DNA from: Thiohalobacter sp.
GTDB lineage: Bacteria > Pseudomonadota > Gammaproteobacteria > DSM-19610
DNA length: 7,402 nucleotides
Reading direction: 5' to 3'
Assembly (NCBI GenBank): GCA_027080445.1
Contig: JALWRY010000151.1
Span: 1 to 7,402, forward strand
Positions within the stretch are counted from its first letter, which is position 1; each line of letters starts with the position of its first letter. The notes beneath the pieces were generated by a model. The model searched no databases, was not told the origin of the DNA, and saw only the letters and a program-made list of their open reading frames with translations. Shown here piece after piece: positions 1 through 6,223 of the stretch. Made by a program: the position numbers and the translations under genes.

Positions 1-262
1 CGTCCAGTGACTGGAGGAAATCAAAGTCGTCTGTTTTGCGCAGTTCGACAGATTTCCCCGGGAAGGCGAACAGTATATCGTAGCGGCCTTGCTGACCGGG
101 CGCGCTGCTCTCGAGCAGGTGCGGATAACATTGCGGGAACGCCGCGTGCAAGGCCAGCAGATCGGGGGGGCTCGCCAGCGGAGCGGTCAGGATATCCCGT
201 TCGCTTCCCGGGCCGCCCGTCGCATTGCCGGCTGCATGATAGGGCTCGGAACGCATCAGCAT
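1..262 (-). CDS. pabB: Aminodeoxychorismate synthase component I, N-terminal part (PabB-like)
   Basis: Partial gene: 87 codons run from an ATG at 262-260 off the left edge. PabB converts chorismate plus ammonia (from the PabA glutaminase) to 4-amino-4-deoxychorismate for folate synthesis. What is visible is the N-terminal chorismate-binding-enzyme region, with YPHLLESSA at residues 46-54 and RYDILFAFPG at 60-69, the pattern by which PabB/TrpE N-termini are recognised; the catalytic C-terminal domain lies outside the window. An in-frame ATG also occurs at 256-254, and neither start has a clear Shine-Dalgarno sequence. The frame is closed upstream by the fabF stop, so the start must lie within 18-24 nt of fabF, suggesting co-transcription and translational coupling. 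E. coli has pabC at this place. PabB over anthranilate synthase TrpE is inferred from the motif wording and the fab context, not proved. Confidence 0.75.
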   Translation of the reverse strand, partial: MLMRSEPYHAAGNATGGPGSERDILTAPLASPPDLLALHAAFPQCYPHLLESSAPGQQGRYDILFAFPGKSVELRKTDDFDFLQSLD

Positions 263-280
263 GACCAGGTCGCAGGCGGG

Positions 281-1522
281 TCAGCGGAGTTTCGAGAAAA
301 CCAGTGTCCCATTGGTGCCGCCAAACCCGAACGAGTTGGACATTGTGACATCGACTTTCGCCTGACGGGCTTCGCCCGGGACAAAATCGAGATCGCACGC
401 CGGGTCCGGCGTGAACTGGTTAATGGTGGGCGGCAGAACCTGGTCGCGTATCGCCAGCACAGAAAAGACCGCCTCGATCCCGCCGGCTGCACCCAGCAGG
501 TGTCCGGTCATGGACTTGGTTGAACTGACCGCCACACGACCGGCGTGGTCACCCAGGGCCAGTTTGATGGCGCTGACCTCGGCGAGATCACCGGCCGGTG
601 TCGAGGTGCCGTGCGCATTGATGTAATCGATATCTTCCGGGTTCAGGCCGGCGTCGCGCAGCGCGTTGCGCATGCAGCGCGCAGCCCCCTCACCATTCGG
701 CGAAGGTTGCGTCATATGGAACGCATCGCCGCTCATCCCGTAACCCGTGATTTCGGCATAGATGTTCGCGCCACGCGCTTTGGCGTGCTGGTATTCTTCC
801 AGCACCAGCACACCGGAGCCATCACCCAGTACGAAACCATCACGATCCAGATCCCAGGGACGGCTGGCGGTTTCCGGATCCTCATTACGGGTTGACAGGG
901 CCCTGGCTGCGGCGAAACCACCCAGACCGGTATGTGTCGTCGCCATCTCGGCGCCGCCGGCCAGCATGGCATCAGCATCCCCGTAGGCGATAATCCGCGC
1001 GGCTTCCCCGATACTGTGCGTACCGGTAGAGCAAGCGGTCACCATGGCAATATTCGGACCTTTCAGGTTGAACAGGATCGACAGGTTACCGGAAATCATA
1101 TTGATGATATTGGCGGTAACAAAGAAAGGGGAAATTTTCCGCGGACCGCCATTCAGGTAGGCGTGGTAATTTTTCTCAATCCCGGGCAGACCGCCGATAC
1201 CGGCGCCGACCGATACGCCAATACGATCAGCATTGGCCTCAGTTATTTCCAGCCCCGAATCGCGAATCGCCTGCGTACCCGCCGCCACACCGTAGTGAAT
1301 GAAGGTGTCCATCTTGCGGGCATCTTTCTTCGGCACGTACTCGGTAATATCGAAACCTTCGATACTACCGCCGAACCGGACCGGGAACGCCGACACATCG
1401 AACGCGGTAATCGGGCGAATACCGCTGTTGCCGGCGATAATATTTTTCCAGGTTTCAGCGACTGTCAAACCGACCGGCGTAACAGCGCCCAACCCCGTAA
1501 TCACTACACGGCGCTTTGACAC
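281..1522 (-). CDS. fabF: Beta-ketoacyl-ACP synthase II (FabF)
   Basis: Condenses malonyl-ACP with growing acyl-ACP in the cytosolic type II fatty acid synthase; in E. coli it also drives the temperature-controlled palmitoleate to cis-vaccenate step. The 413-residue product has the same length as E. coli FabF. The thiolase fold is complete, with active-site Cys164 in VTACSTGTHS, His304 in NAHGTSTP, Lys336 and His341 in SSTKSMTGHLLGAAGG, and the glycine-rich C-terminal loop NSFGFGGTNG at 396-405. Translation starts at GTG (1522-1520), preceded by GGAG 9 nt upstream; this start gives the standard MSKRRVVITGLG N-terminus. It lies 103 nt after acpP, behind a terminator-like hairpin, so it is probably expressed by read-through at a lower level than ACP. 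pabB begins 18 nt downstream. Confidence 0.98.
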   Translation of the reverse strand: MSKRRVVITGLGAVTPVGLTVAETWKNIIAGNSGIRPITAFDVSAFPVRFGGSIEGFDITEYVPKKDARKMDTFIHYGVAAGTQAIRDSGLEITEANADRIGVSVGAGIGGLPGIEKNYHAYLNGGPRKISPFFVTANIINMISGNLSILFNLKGPNIAMVTACSTGTHSIGEAARIIAYGDADAMLAGGAEMATTHTGLGGFAAARALSTRNEDPETASRPWDLDRDGFVLGDGSGVLVLEEYQHAKARGANIYAEITGYGMSGDAFHMTQPSPNGEGAARCMRNALRDAGLNPEDIDYINAHGTSTPAGDLAEVSAIKLALGDHAGRVAVSSTKSMTGHLLGAAGGIEAVFSVLAIRDQVLPPTINQFTPDPACDLDFVPGEARQAKVDVTMSNSFGFGGTNGTLVFSKLR

Positions 1523-1531
1523 AGTGAGCTA

Positions 1532-1535
1532 CTCC
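1532..1535 (-). promoter_or_regulatory. Ribosome binding site of fabF
   Basis: GGAG on the minus strand lies 9 nt before the GTG start at 1522. It supports the non-ATG start, since no in-frame ATG gives the conserved fabF N-terminus. Confidence 0.7.
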
Positions 1536-1561
1536 GGTCCAATAAACAAAATTGTGGTAAC

Positions 1562-1606
1562 AAAAAGACCAGAACGCCGGCATCCTTGCGGATGACCAGC
1601 GTTCTG
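1562..1606 (-). terminator. Terminator/attenuator-like stem-loop between acpP and fabF
   Basis: On the minus strand an 8-bp outer stem (CAGAACGC with GCGTTCTG) encloses a second 5-bp stem CATCC/GGATG capped by GCAA, a GNRA-type tetraloop. Two nucleotides (GT... begins at G1569) plus TC separate it from a run of five U (1566-1562). The internal loop between the stems and the offset U-run make it a plausible but leaky intrinsic terminator. Its place, after acpP and before fabF, fits partial termination that leaves an abundant short acpP message, as known for acpP in E. coli. Alternatively it protects the acpP 3' end after processing. Confidence 0.6.
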
Positions 1607-1625
1607 TACTCGGTGAAATCGGCTA

Positions 1626-1862
1626 TTAACCGAGGTGAGCGCTGACGTAGTCAATCGCTTGCTGGACAGTACCGATCTTCTCTGCCTCGTCATCGGGAAT
1701 TTCGCACTCGAACTCTTCTTCAAGCGCCATAACCAGTTCTACGGTATCCAGGGAATCGGCGCCCAGATCATCTACAAACGACGCTTCGTTGGTGACAGAG
1801 TCCTCGCTGACATCCAACTGTTCGACGACTATCTTCTTGACGCGTTCTTCAACATTACTCAT
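1626..1862 (-). CDS. acpP: Acyl carrier protein (AcpP)
   Basis: Small acidic four-helix carrier that holds fatty acyl intermediates as thioesters on a 4'-phosphopantetheine arm. The 78-residue product is the standard length. The attachment serine is Ser37 in the DSL motif (GADSLDTVELVMALEEEF), at the start of helix II, the helix recognised by FAS enzymes. The ATG at 1862 follows GAGGAA with a 9-nt gap, a strong ribosome binding site suited to one of the most abundant cell proteins. It lies 317 nt after fabG and so probably has its own promoter, and is followed by a stem-loop before fabF. No odd residues seen. Confidence 0.99.
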   Translation of the reverse strand: MSNVEERVKKIVVEQLDVSEDSVTNEASFVDDLGADSLDTVELVMALEEEFECEIPDDEAEKIGTVQQAIDYVSAHLG

Positions 1863-1910
1863 CGCTGAAAGTTCCTCAGTTAATTTATATTCAGTCCTGA
1901 CTGCGCGCGT

Positions 1911-1939
1911 ATTTTAGAGAAAAGGTCATAGACACGCCA
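1911..1939 (-). promoter_or_regulatory. Candidate acpP promoter
   Basis: TAAAAT at 1916-1911 matches the sigma-70 -10 box at five of six positions, and is followed by a GC-rich discriminator (ACGCGCGC). The matching -35 position, 17 nt upstream, reads TGGCGT and is poor. A start near 1904 would give a leader of about 42 nt. A weak -35 with a GC-rich discriminator is the pattern of growth-rate and ppGpp-responsive promoters; that link is inference. A second weak candidate (TTAATC-17-CATAAT, about 2031-2003) cannot be excluded. Confidence 0.4.
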
Positions 1940-2040
1940 GTCATACAGTCATCATTTATTGGTTTCGTTGTCAGGCGCTTGCCAGTGCCAACAAGTCAAC
2001 GAATTATGAATAGTAAGAAAACCCTGATTAACCTATTTCC

Positions 2041-2109
2041 CGTCATTCCGGCGGATGCCGGAATCCAGTGGTCTCAACGACATGGATACCGGCATCCGCC
2101 GGTATGACG
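2041..2109. repeat. Inverted doublet of a 27-bp palindromic (REP/REPIN-like) repeat
   Basis: Two 27-bp units, 2041-2067 and 2083-2109, face each other across a 15-nt spacer. Each unit contains its own hairpin: an 8-bp stem around a GGAT loop (TCCGGC-GGAT-GCCGGA in unit 1). The units are identical as inverted repeats except at two positions, and those two positions pair with each other inside the hairpin (T-A in unit 1, A-T in unit 2). The architecture resembles REP doublets (REPINs), which are mobilised in trans by RAYT transposases; family membership is inferred from shape, and no transposase is present here. The same CGTCATTCC...GGAATCC type of repeat is widespread in proteobacterial intergenic regions. 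Confidence 0.85.
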
Positions 2110-2132
2110 AATCAATCGGAGCTTACATAATA

Positions 2133-2164
2133 AATATATTAAACAATATATTATGAAATATATT
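2133..2164. repeat. Three AATATATT units at exact 12-bp spacing
   Basis: AATATATT occurs at 2133-2140, 2145-2152 and 2157-2164, with spacers AAAC and ATGA. Each unit is itself a palindrome, so the array reads alike on both strands. It sits in a strongly AT-rich block (about 2110-2179) immediately after the fabG stop, unlike the GC-rich surroundings. It could be a protein-binding array, a bent or easily melted DNA element, or a remnant of the neighbouring repeat insertion; the sequence alone does not decide. Confidence 0.7.
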
Positions 2165-2179
2165 TAATCCAGTTAGTTA

Positions 2180-2926
2180 TTATGCCATAAACATTCCGCC
2201 ATTGACGTGCAAGGTTTCACCGGTGATATACGCAGCCTGTGGCGATGCCAGGAAGGCGACAGCCGCCGCAATATCCTCAACATCCCCCAAACGCGCCAAC
2301 GGTACCTGGCCAATCAGCAGCTTGCGCTGTTCGTCAGGAAGGGCGCGGGTCATATCGGTATCGATGAAGCCCGGCGCGACCGCATTCACCGTAATGCCGC
2401 GGGATCCAACCTCACGCGCCAGTGATTTGGTGAAGCCCAGCATACCGGCCTTGGCGGCGGAGTAATTGGCCTGGCCGGGGTTACCGGTCGAACCGACCAC
2501 CGAGGCGATATTAATGATTCGCCCCTGTTTGGCTTTCATCATGCCGCGCAATACCGCCTTGCTGAGGCGGAAGACCGAACTCAGGTTGGTATTGATCACG
2601 TCAGCCCACTCGTCTTCCTTCATGCGCATCAACAGGTTGTCACGCGTAATGCCGGCGTTATTGACCAGGATGGTCGGTGTGCCGCCAAATGTTTCCTTGA
2701 TGGCAGCCATGGTTGCGTCAATGGAATCGGTATCGGTCACATTCAACGCAAGGCCGATGCCCGAAATGCCCTGGGCTTCAAAGTCCGCCTGGATGGCCGT
2801 TGCGCCCTTTTCAGTCGTGGCTGTACCGATAACCCTTGCGCCCTGCTTGCCCAGTGTGCGCGCAATCGCCTGGCCGATACCACGGCTTGCGCCGGTTACC
2901 AGGGTAATTTGCTCATTCAACGACAT
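2180..2926 (-). CDS. fabG: 3-oxoacyl-ACP reductase (FabG)
   Basis: NADPH-dependent reduction of beta-ketoacyl-ACP to (R)-beta-hydroxyacyl-ACP, the first reduction of each elongation cycle. The 248-residue short-chain dehydrogenase has the cofactor motif TGASRGIG at 11-18, NNAG at 89-92, and the catalytic triad Ser142, Tyr155, Lys159 (YSAAK), plus the conserved C-terminal GETLHVNGGMFMA. The ATG at 2926 is chosen because GAGGAA lies 7 nt upstream and the product begins MSLNEQITLVTGASRG like the family. An in-frame ATG at 3004 would add 26 residues, but that extension overlaps the fabD 3' end and translates a palindromic repeat (giving VPAQAGIQ), so it is spurious. It follows fabD by 52 nt in the same operon. 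Confidence 0.98.
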   Translation of the reverse strand: MSLNEQITLVTGASRGIGQAIARTLGKQGARVIGTATTEKGATAIQADFEAQGISGIGLALNVTDTDSIDATMAAIKETFGGTPTILVNNAGITRDNLLMRMKEDEWADVINTNLSSVFRLSKAVLRGMMKAKQGRIINIASVVGSTGNPGQANYSAAKAGMLGFTKSLAREVGSRGITVNAVAPGFIDTDMTRALPDEQRKLLIGQVPLARLGDVEDIAAAVAFLASPQAAYITGETLHVNGGMFMA

Positions 2927-2933
2927 GCCTTGA

Positions 2934-2939
2934 TTCCTC
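2934..2939 (-). promoter_or_regulatory. Ribosome binding site that fixes the fabG start
   Basis: GAGGAA on the minus strand, 7 nt before the ATG at 2926. It lies just downstream of the palindromic repeat at 2946-2972 and decides in favour of the 248-residue product. Confidence 0.85.
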
Positions 2940-2945
2940 AGGTTC

Positions 2946-2972
2946 TGGATTCCGGCCTGCGCCGGAACGACG
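2946..2972. repeat. Third copy of the palindromic repeat, between fabD and fabG
   Basis: Single unit in the same orientation as the 2083-2109 copy. The arms TTCCGGC/GCCGGAA are kept (read on the minus strand) around a different loop, GCAG instead of GGAT, and one further stem position is a G-T wobble. It occupies 27 of the 52 nt between the fabD stop (2979) and the fabG ATG, ending 6 nt upstream of the fabG ribosome binding site. The transcribed hairpin could tune fabG translation or message stability within the operon. Confidence 0.85.
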
Positions 2973-2978
2973 AATGGT

Positions 2979-3941
2979 TCAGTTCCCCTGGCTAGCCAGG
3001 TCAATCGCCTTGTTCAGGTCATCGGTGTTCTGCACCGGGATACCGCCCAGGGTTTTTTCAATGCGTTTGGTCAGGCCGGCGAGTACCTTGCCCGGCCCGG
3101 CTTCAATCAGTGTGTCAACGCCTTGCGCCTGCATGGCGCGTACACATTCGACCCAGCGTACCGGACGGTATAATTGTGCCGCAAGCGCCTCGCGAATGGC
3201 GGCAGGCTCGGCGTGCGGCATGGCGTCGACATTATGGATCACGGGAATCGCGGGTGCTTGTATCGTCATAGCCGCAAGTTGTTCGGCAAGCCGTTGCGCG
3301 GCCGGTTCCATCAAGCTGCAGTGTGACGGGACTGATACCGGCAGCGGCAAGGCGCGTTTGGCGCCGGCCGCTTTTGCCAGACCCATGGCGCGTTCAACGG
3401 CGGCGGCGTGACCGGCAATTACCACCTGGCCGGGCGAGTTGTAATTCACCGCGCTAACCACCTCGTCCTGCGCCGCTTCGGCGCACACGGCCTCGACCTG
3501 CGCATCGTCGAGACCGAGGATTGCCGCCATCGCGCCTATCCCTTCCGGGACGGCGTTCTGCATATACTCGCCACGCTTCTCGACCAGTGCCACCGCCTCG
3601 GCGAAATCTATCGCGCCGGCGCAGACCAGGGCACTGTATTCGCCAAGGCTGTGCCCGGCCATTAGTGCGGGGACGGCACTGCTCTTCGCCTGCCAGCAGC
3701 GCCATGTCGCCACGCCTGCCGCCAGCATTGCCGGTTGAGTACAGGCTGTCTGGTTCAGGGCGTCCGCCGGGCCTTGACTGACCCGCTCCCAGAGGTCATA
3801 GCCCAGTACAGAGGATGCCTCGGCAAAGGTCTCGCCAACCTGCGGGAATGCATCGGCCAGCGCCGACAGCATGCCGACCGATTGCGATCCCTGTCCGGGG
3901 AATACCATGGCAAACGTTGATTGTGTGTTCGAAGTTGTCAT
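2979..3941 (-). CDS. fabD: Malonyl-CoA:ACP transacylase (FabD)
   Basis: Transfers malonyl from CoA to ACP, providing the two-carbon donor for FabH and FabF. The 320-residue protein has the acyltransferase fold: FPGQGSQ at 14-20 forming the oxyanion side, nucleophile Ser98 in GHSLGEYSA, carboxylate-binding Arg123 in EKRGEYMQNAVPEG, and catalytic His207 in VPSHCSLM. It is about 10 residues longer than E. coli FabD, mainly from a longer N-terminus (MTTSNTQSTFAMVFPGQ). The ATG at 3941 is the only reasonable start, because the next Met (residue 12) would remove the first strand. No good Shine-Dalgarno is seen in the 15 nt after the fabH stop, so translation probably depends on coupling to fabH. 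Confidence 0.98.
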   Translation of the reverse strand: MTTSNTQSTFAMVFPGQGSQSVGMLSALADAFPQVGETFAEASSVLGYDLWERVSQGPADALNQTACTQPAMLAAGVATWRCWQAKSSAVPALMAGHSLGEYSALVCAGAIDFAEAVALVEKRGEYMQNAVPEGIGAMAAILGLDDAQVEAVCAEAAQDEVVSAVNYNSPGQVVIAGHAAAVERAMGLAKAAGAKRALPLPVSVPSHCSLMEPAAQRLAEQLAAMTIQAPAIPVIHNVDAMPHAEPAAIREALAAQLYRPVRWVECVRAMQAQGVDTLIEAGPGKVLAGLTKRIEKTLGGIPVQNTDDLNKAIDLASQGN

Positions 3942-3956
3942 AACCGGGTGCAGGAA

Positions 3957-4922
3957 TCAGAATTTGAGGAGTACGGAACCCCAGGTAAAACCACCGCCGA
4001 AGGCTTCCATTAACAGGGTTTCGCCGGGTTTTATGCGCCCGTCCCTTACCGCGACATCCAGTGCCAGCGGCACCGATGCGCTGGAGGTATTGCCGTGTTC
4101 ATCGACGGTCACCACCACATGGTCCATGGACATGCCAAGCTTCCTGGCGGTCGCCTGGATAATGCGAATATTCGCCTGGTGGGGGATCAGCCAGTCAATA
4201 TCGGATTTTTCCAGCTGGTTGGCTTCCAGTGTCTCGTCGACAATGCGCCCCAGGGTATTCACGGCAACCTTGAACACCTCGTTGCCTTTCATGGTCACGT
4301 AACCATTGCCATCCTTGAAGCTGTCGTATCCCTGGCTGACGCCACCCGGCACGGTAAGCAGGTGTTCGTAGGCGCCATCGGCGTGCAGGTGCGTGGAGAG
4401 AATGCCGGGTTCTTCGCTGGCTTCCAGCACCACGGCGCCGGCGCCGTCACCAAACAGCACACAGGTACTGCGGTCCGTCCAGTCCAGCACACGGGAAAGT
4501 GTCTCGGCGCCGACGACCAGCGCGCATTTGGCCGATCCGGTACGAATGAATTTATCCGCAACACCCAGGGCATACACGAAGCCGGTACACACCGCCTGGA
4601 TATCAAACGCCGCGCAGCCGTGCCTGTCCAGCCGCTTTTGCAACAGGCAGGCGGTGCTGGGGAACACCCGATCCGCCGTTGTCGTCGCCACAATGATGAG
4701 ATCAATGTCCTGCGTATCGCGACCGGCCGCTTCCAGCGCACGCCGTGCCGCATGCTCGGCGAGGTCAACGGTATTCTGTCCGTCAACCGCGACGTGTCGT
4801 TTACTGATGCCGGTACGCTCGCGTATCCACTGGTCCGTGGTTTCGACGATTTTTTCAAGGTCCTGGTTGGTCAGCACCTTGTCCGGAAGATATCCGCCTG
4901 TCCCTGTAATCCGTGAGTACAT
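3957..4922 (-). CDS. fabH: Beta-ketoacyl-ACP synthase III (FabH)
   Basis: Starts fatty acid chains by condensing acetyl-CoA with malonyl-ACP. The 321-residue thiolase-fold protein carries the full Cys-His-Asn triad: Cys112 in QAVCTGFVYALG, His248 in IPHQANIRI and Asn278 in HGNTSSASVPLAL. The C-terminus EAFGGGFTWGSVLLKF is also typical. The ATG at 4922 shares its A with the plsX stop (TAATG), so the two reading frames overlap by one base and are likely translationally coupled; an AGGCAGG stretch just upstream may serve as ribosome binding site. The primer preference (acetyl versus branched) cannot be told from sequence, but the Gram-negative-like context favours acetyl-CoA. Confidence 0.98.
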   Translation of the reverse strand: MYSRITGTGGYLPDKVLTNQDLEKIVETTDQWIRERTGISKRHVAVDGQNTVDLAEHAARRALEAAGRDTQDIDLIIVATTTADRVFPSTACLLQKRLDRHGCAAFDIQAVCTGFVYALGVADKFIRTGSAKCALVVGAETLSRVLDWTDRSTCVLFGDGAGAVVLEASEEPGILSTHLHADGAYEHLLTVPGGVSQGYDSFKDGNGYVTMKGNEVFKVAVNTLGRIVDETLEANQLEKSDIDWLIPHQANIRIIQATARKLGMSMDHVVVTVDEHGNTSSASVPLALDVAVRDGRIKPGETLLMEAFGGGFTWGSVLLKF

Positions 4923-5950
4923 TAACTCGCCTGCCTTTCGGAAAGGATAATTTTCAACCGGGACTTGATACGTTCCGGCACATTTTGTTCGACGACCTCG
5001 ATAGCCACGTTAATTGCATTGGCAAAGGCCAGCACATCCGCTCCACCGTGGCTTTTTATCACCGAGCCACGCAGGCCGAGCAGACTGGCGCCATTATAAC
5101 GCCGTGGATCGATCTGGCGACGAAATGCTTTCAATACCGGCAGGGCGAACAGGGCCGCCATGCGGGTAAGGATATTGCGCGTGAATTCTTTCTTGATGAA
5201 GTGGGAAATCATTTTCGCCACGCCTTCGCTGGTCTTGAGTGAAATATTGCCGACAAAGCCGTCGCATACCACCACGTCCACATCGCTGCAGTACACATCC
5301 GTGCCTTCAACAAAACCGATATAGTTCAACGCACCGGAAGACAACAGCCCCGCCGCTTCCTTGACGACCTCGTTGCCTTTCATTTCCTCTTCACCGACAT
5401 TCAGCAGCCCGACGCGTGGCGCTTCCTTGTGGTCGAGCGCGCTGGCGAGCACTGAGCCCATCAGTGCGAACTGGAACAGTTGCTCCGCCGAACTGTCGAT
5501 GTTGGCGCCGAGATCCAGCATCCAGGTATGTCCCATCATCGACGGCAGGGAGGTACAGATGGCCGGACGGTCGATACCTGGCAGGGTTTTCAGTACGTAG
5601 CGGGCCGTCGCCATCAGTGCGCCGGTATTACCCGCGCTGACACAGGCCTGCGCACGCCCTTCCTTGACCATGTTAATGGCCACGCGCATGGACGAATCTT
5701 TCTTGAAGCGCAGGGCACGGGATGCCAGCTCGTCCATTTCGACGCGTTGCGAGGCATGCTGAATCTGCAGTCCGGGGTGTTCCGCCAGGCCGAGTCCATC
5801 AAGCGCGTGTTTGATAATGTCCTGATCCCCGACCAGCAGCAATGTCACATCATTGCGCTTTTCCAGCACGCGCTTGGCGGCCGGCAACACGACATCGACA
5901 CCGTGATCGCCACCCATCACATCCAGGGAAATTGTGATTTTTTCAGTCAT
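4922..5950 (-). CDS. plsX: Phosphate acyltransferase (PlsX)
   Basis: Converts acyl-ACP and phosphate to acyl-phosphate, the donor for PlsY in the first step of phosphatidate synthesis; a peripheral membrane enzyme in studied bacteria. The 342-residue product shows the family hallmarks: LDVMGGDHG at 9-17, VSAGNTGALMA at 104-114, NVGEEEMKGNE at 184-194 and CDGFVGN at 229-235. The start at 5950 is forced: an in-frame TAG lies two codons upstream, and the next ATG would remove the first beta strand. No Shine-Dalgarno sequence precedes it; instead the U-run of an intrinsic terminator ends 5 nt upstream. How plsX is transcribed and initiated is therefore unclear from the sequence. It overlaps fabH by one base. 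Confidence 0.98.
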   Translation of the reverse strand: MTEKITISLDVMGGDHGVDVVLPAAKRVLEKRNDVTLLLVGDQDIIKHALDGLGLAEHPGLQIQHASQRVEMDELASRALRFKKDSSMRVAINMVKEGRAQACVSAGNTGALMATARYVLKTLPGIDRPAICTSLPSMMGHTWMLDLGANIDSSAEQLFQFALMGSVLASALDHKEAPRVGLLNVGEEEMKGNEVVKEAAGLLSSGALNYIGFVEGTDVYCSDVDVVVCDGFVGNISLKTSEGVAKMISHFIKKEFTRNILTRMAALFALPVLKAFRRQIDPRRYNGASLLGLRGSVIKSHGGADVLAFANAINVAIEVVEQNVPERIKSRLKIILSERQAS

Positions 5951-5955
5951 GCACT

Positions 5956-5996
5956 AAAAAACACACGCTGCCCCCGTTAACCGGGAAGCAGCGTGT
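5956..5996 (-). terminator. Intrinsic terminator after rpmF
   Basis: On the minus strand ACACGCTGC (5996-5988) pairs with GCAGCGTGT (5971-5963) to give a 9-bp stem. An inner CCCG/CGGG stem (5985-5982 with 5976-5973) closes a 5-nt loop. One G then leads into six consecutive U (5961-5956). This is a textbook Rho-independent terminator, placed between rpmF and plsX inside the otherwise co-directional cluster, so only part of the transcription should reach plsX and fabHDG unless another promoter feeds them. Confidence 0.85.
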
Positions 5997-6035
5997 TCTG
6001 TAGGGAGTAACGAATGTCCGAACCCGCAACGCGGA

Positions 6036-6215
6036 TCAGTCAAGGTCTTTGTTAACAACCTTGCGACCGCGGTAATAACCGTCGGGACTGATGTGATGGC
6101 GAAGATGGGTTTCACCTGTCGTCTGTTCGACAGACAGCGCCGCGCCCTTCAGGCTGTCGTGCGAACGGCGCATACCACGCCGGGAAGGGGTCTTGCGGCT
6201 TTTTTGTACTGCCAT
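6036..6215 (-). CDS. rpmF: 50S ribosomal protein L32
   Basis: The 59-residue basic protein of the large ribosomal subunit. The N-terminus MAVQKSRKTPSRRGMRRSHD and the C-terminal half HLRHHISPDGYYRGRKVV are almost those of E. coli L32. It has no cysteines, so it is the zinc-free form usual in gammaproteobacteria. The ATG at 6215 is preceded by AGGAG at an 8-nt gap. It lies 32 nt after yceD, the near-universal partner, and is followed by a strong terminator, consistent with a need for much more L32 than PlsX. Confidence 0.98.
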   Translation of the reverse strand: MAVQKSRKTPSRRGMRRSHDSLKGAALSVEQTTGETHLRHHISPDGYYRGRKVVNKDLD

Positions 6216-6223
6216 GAGGTTAT

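Larger units (their letters stand above)
1863..2179. other. 317-nt gene-free region between fabG and acpP
   Basis: I find no coding region here on either strand. From the fabG side it holds an AT-rich block with three AATATATT units (2133-2164), an inverted pair of palindromic repeats (2041-2109), then about 175 nt of more ordinary sequence with the presumed acpP promoter, three GTCAT motifs (1925, 1940, 1948) and the acpP ribosome binding site. No clear intrinsic terminator follows fabG, since the repeat hairpin lacks a U-run on the minus strand. Confidence 0.85.

Noticed and set aside
1977..1990. Sigma-54-like promoter (TGGCAC on the minus strand upstream of acpP)
   Set aside because: The distal GC falls at the wrong distance by one base and TTGC is missing, so the -24/-12 spacing that sigma-54 demands is not met.
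2041..2109. CRISPR array or fabG terminator
   Set aside because: Only two units, in inverted rather than direct orientation, with a 15-nt spacer, so not CRISPR. No U-run follows the large hairpin on the minus strand, so not a clear intrinsic terminator.
4095..4916. Long open frame on the plus strand (273 codons) opposite fabH
   Set aside because: It is the antisense shadow of fabH, whose triad and full length are intact; the translation has no recognisable motif. The same applies to the plus-strand frames opposite fabF (932-1519) and fabG (2466-2933).
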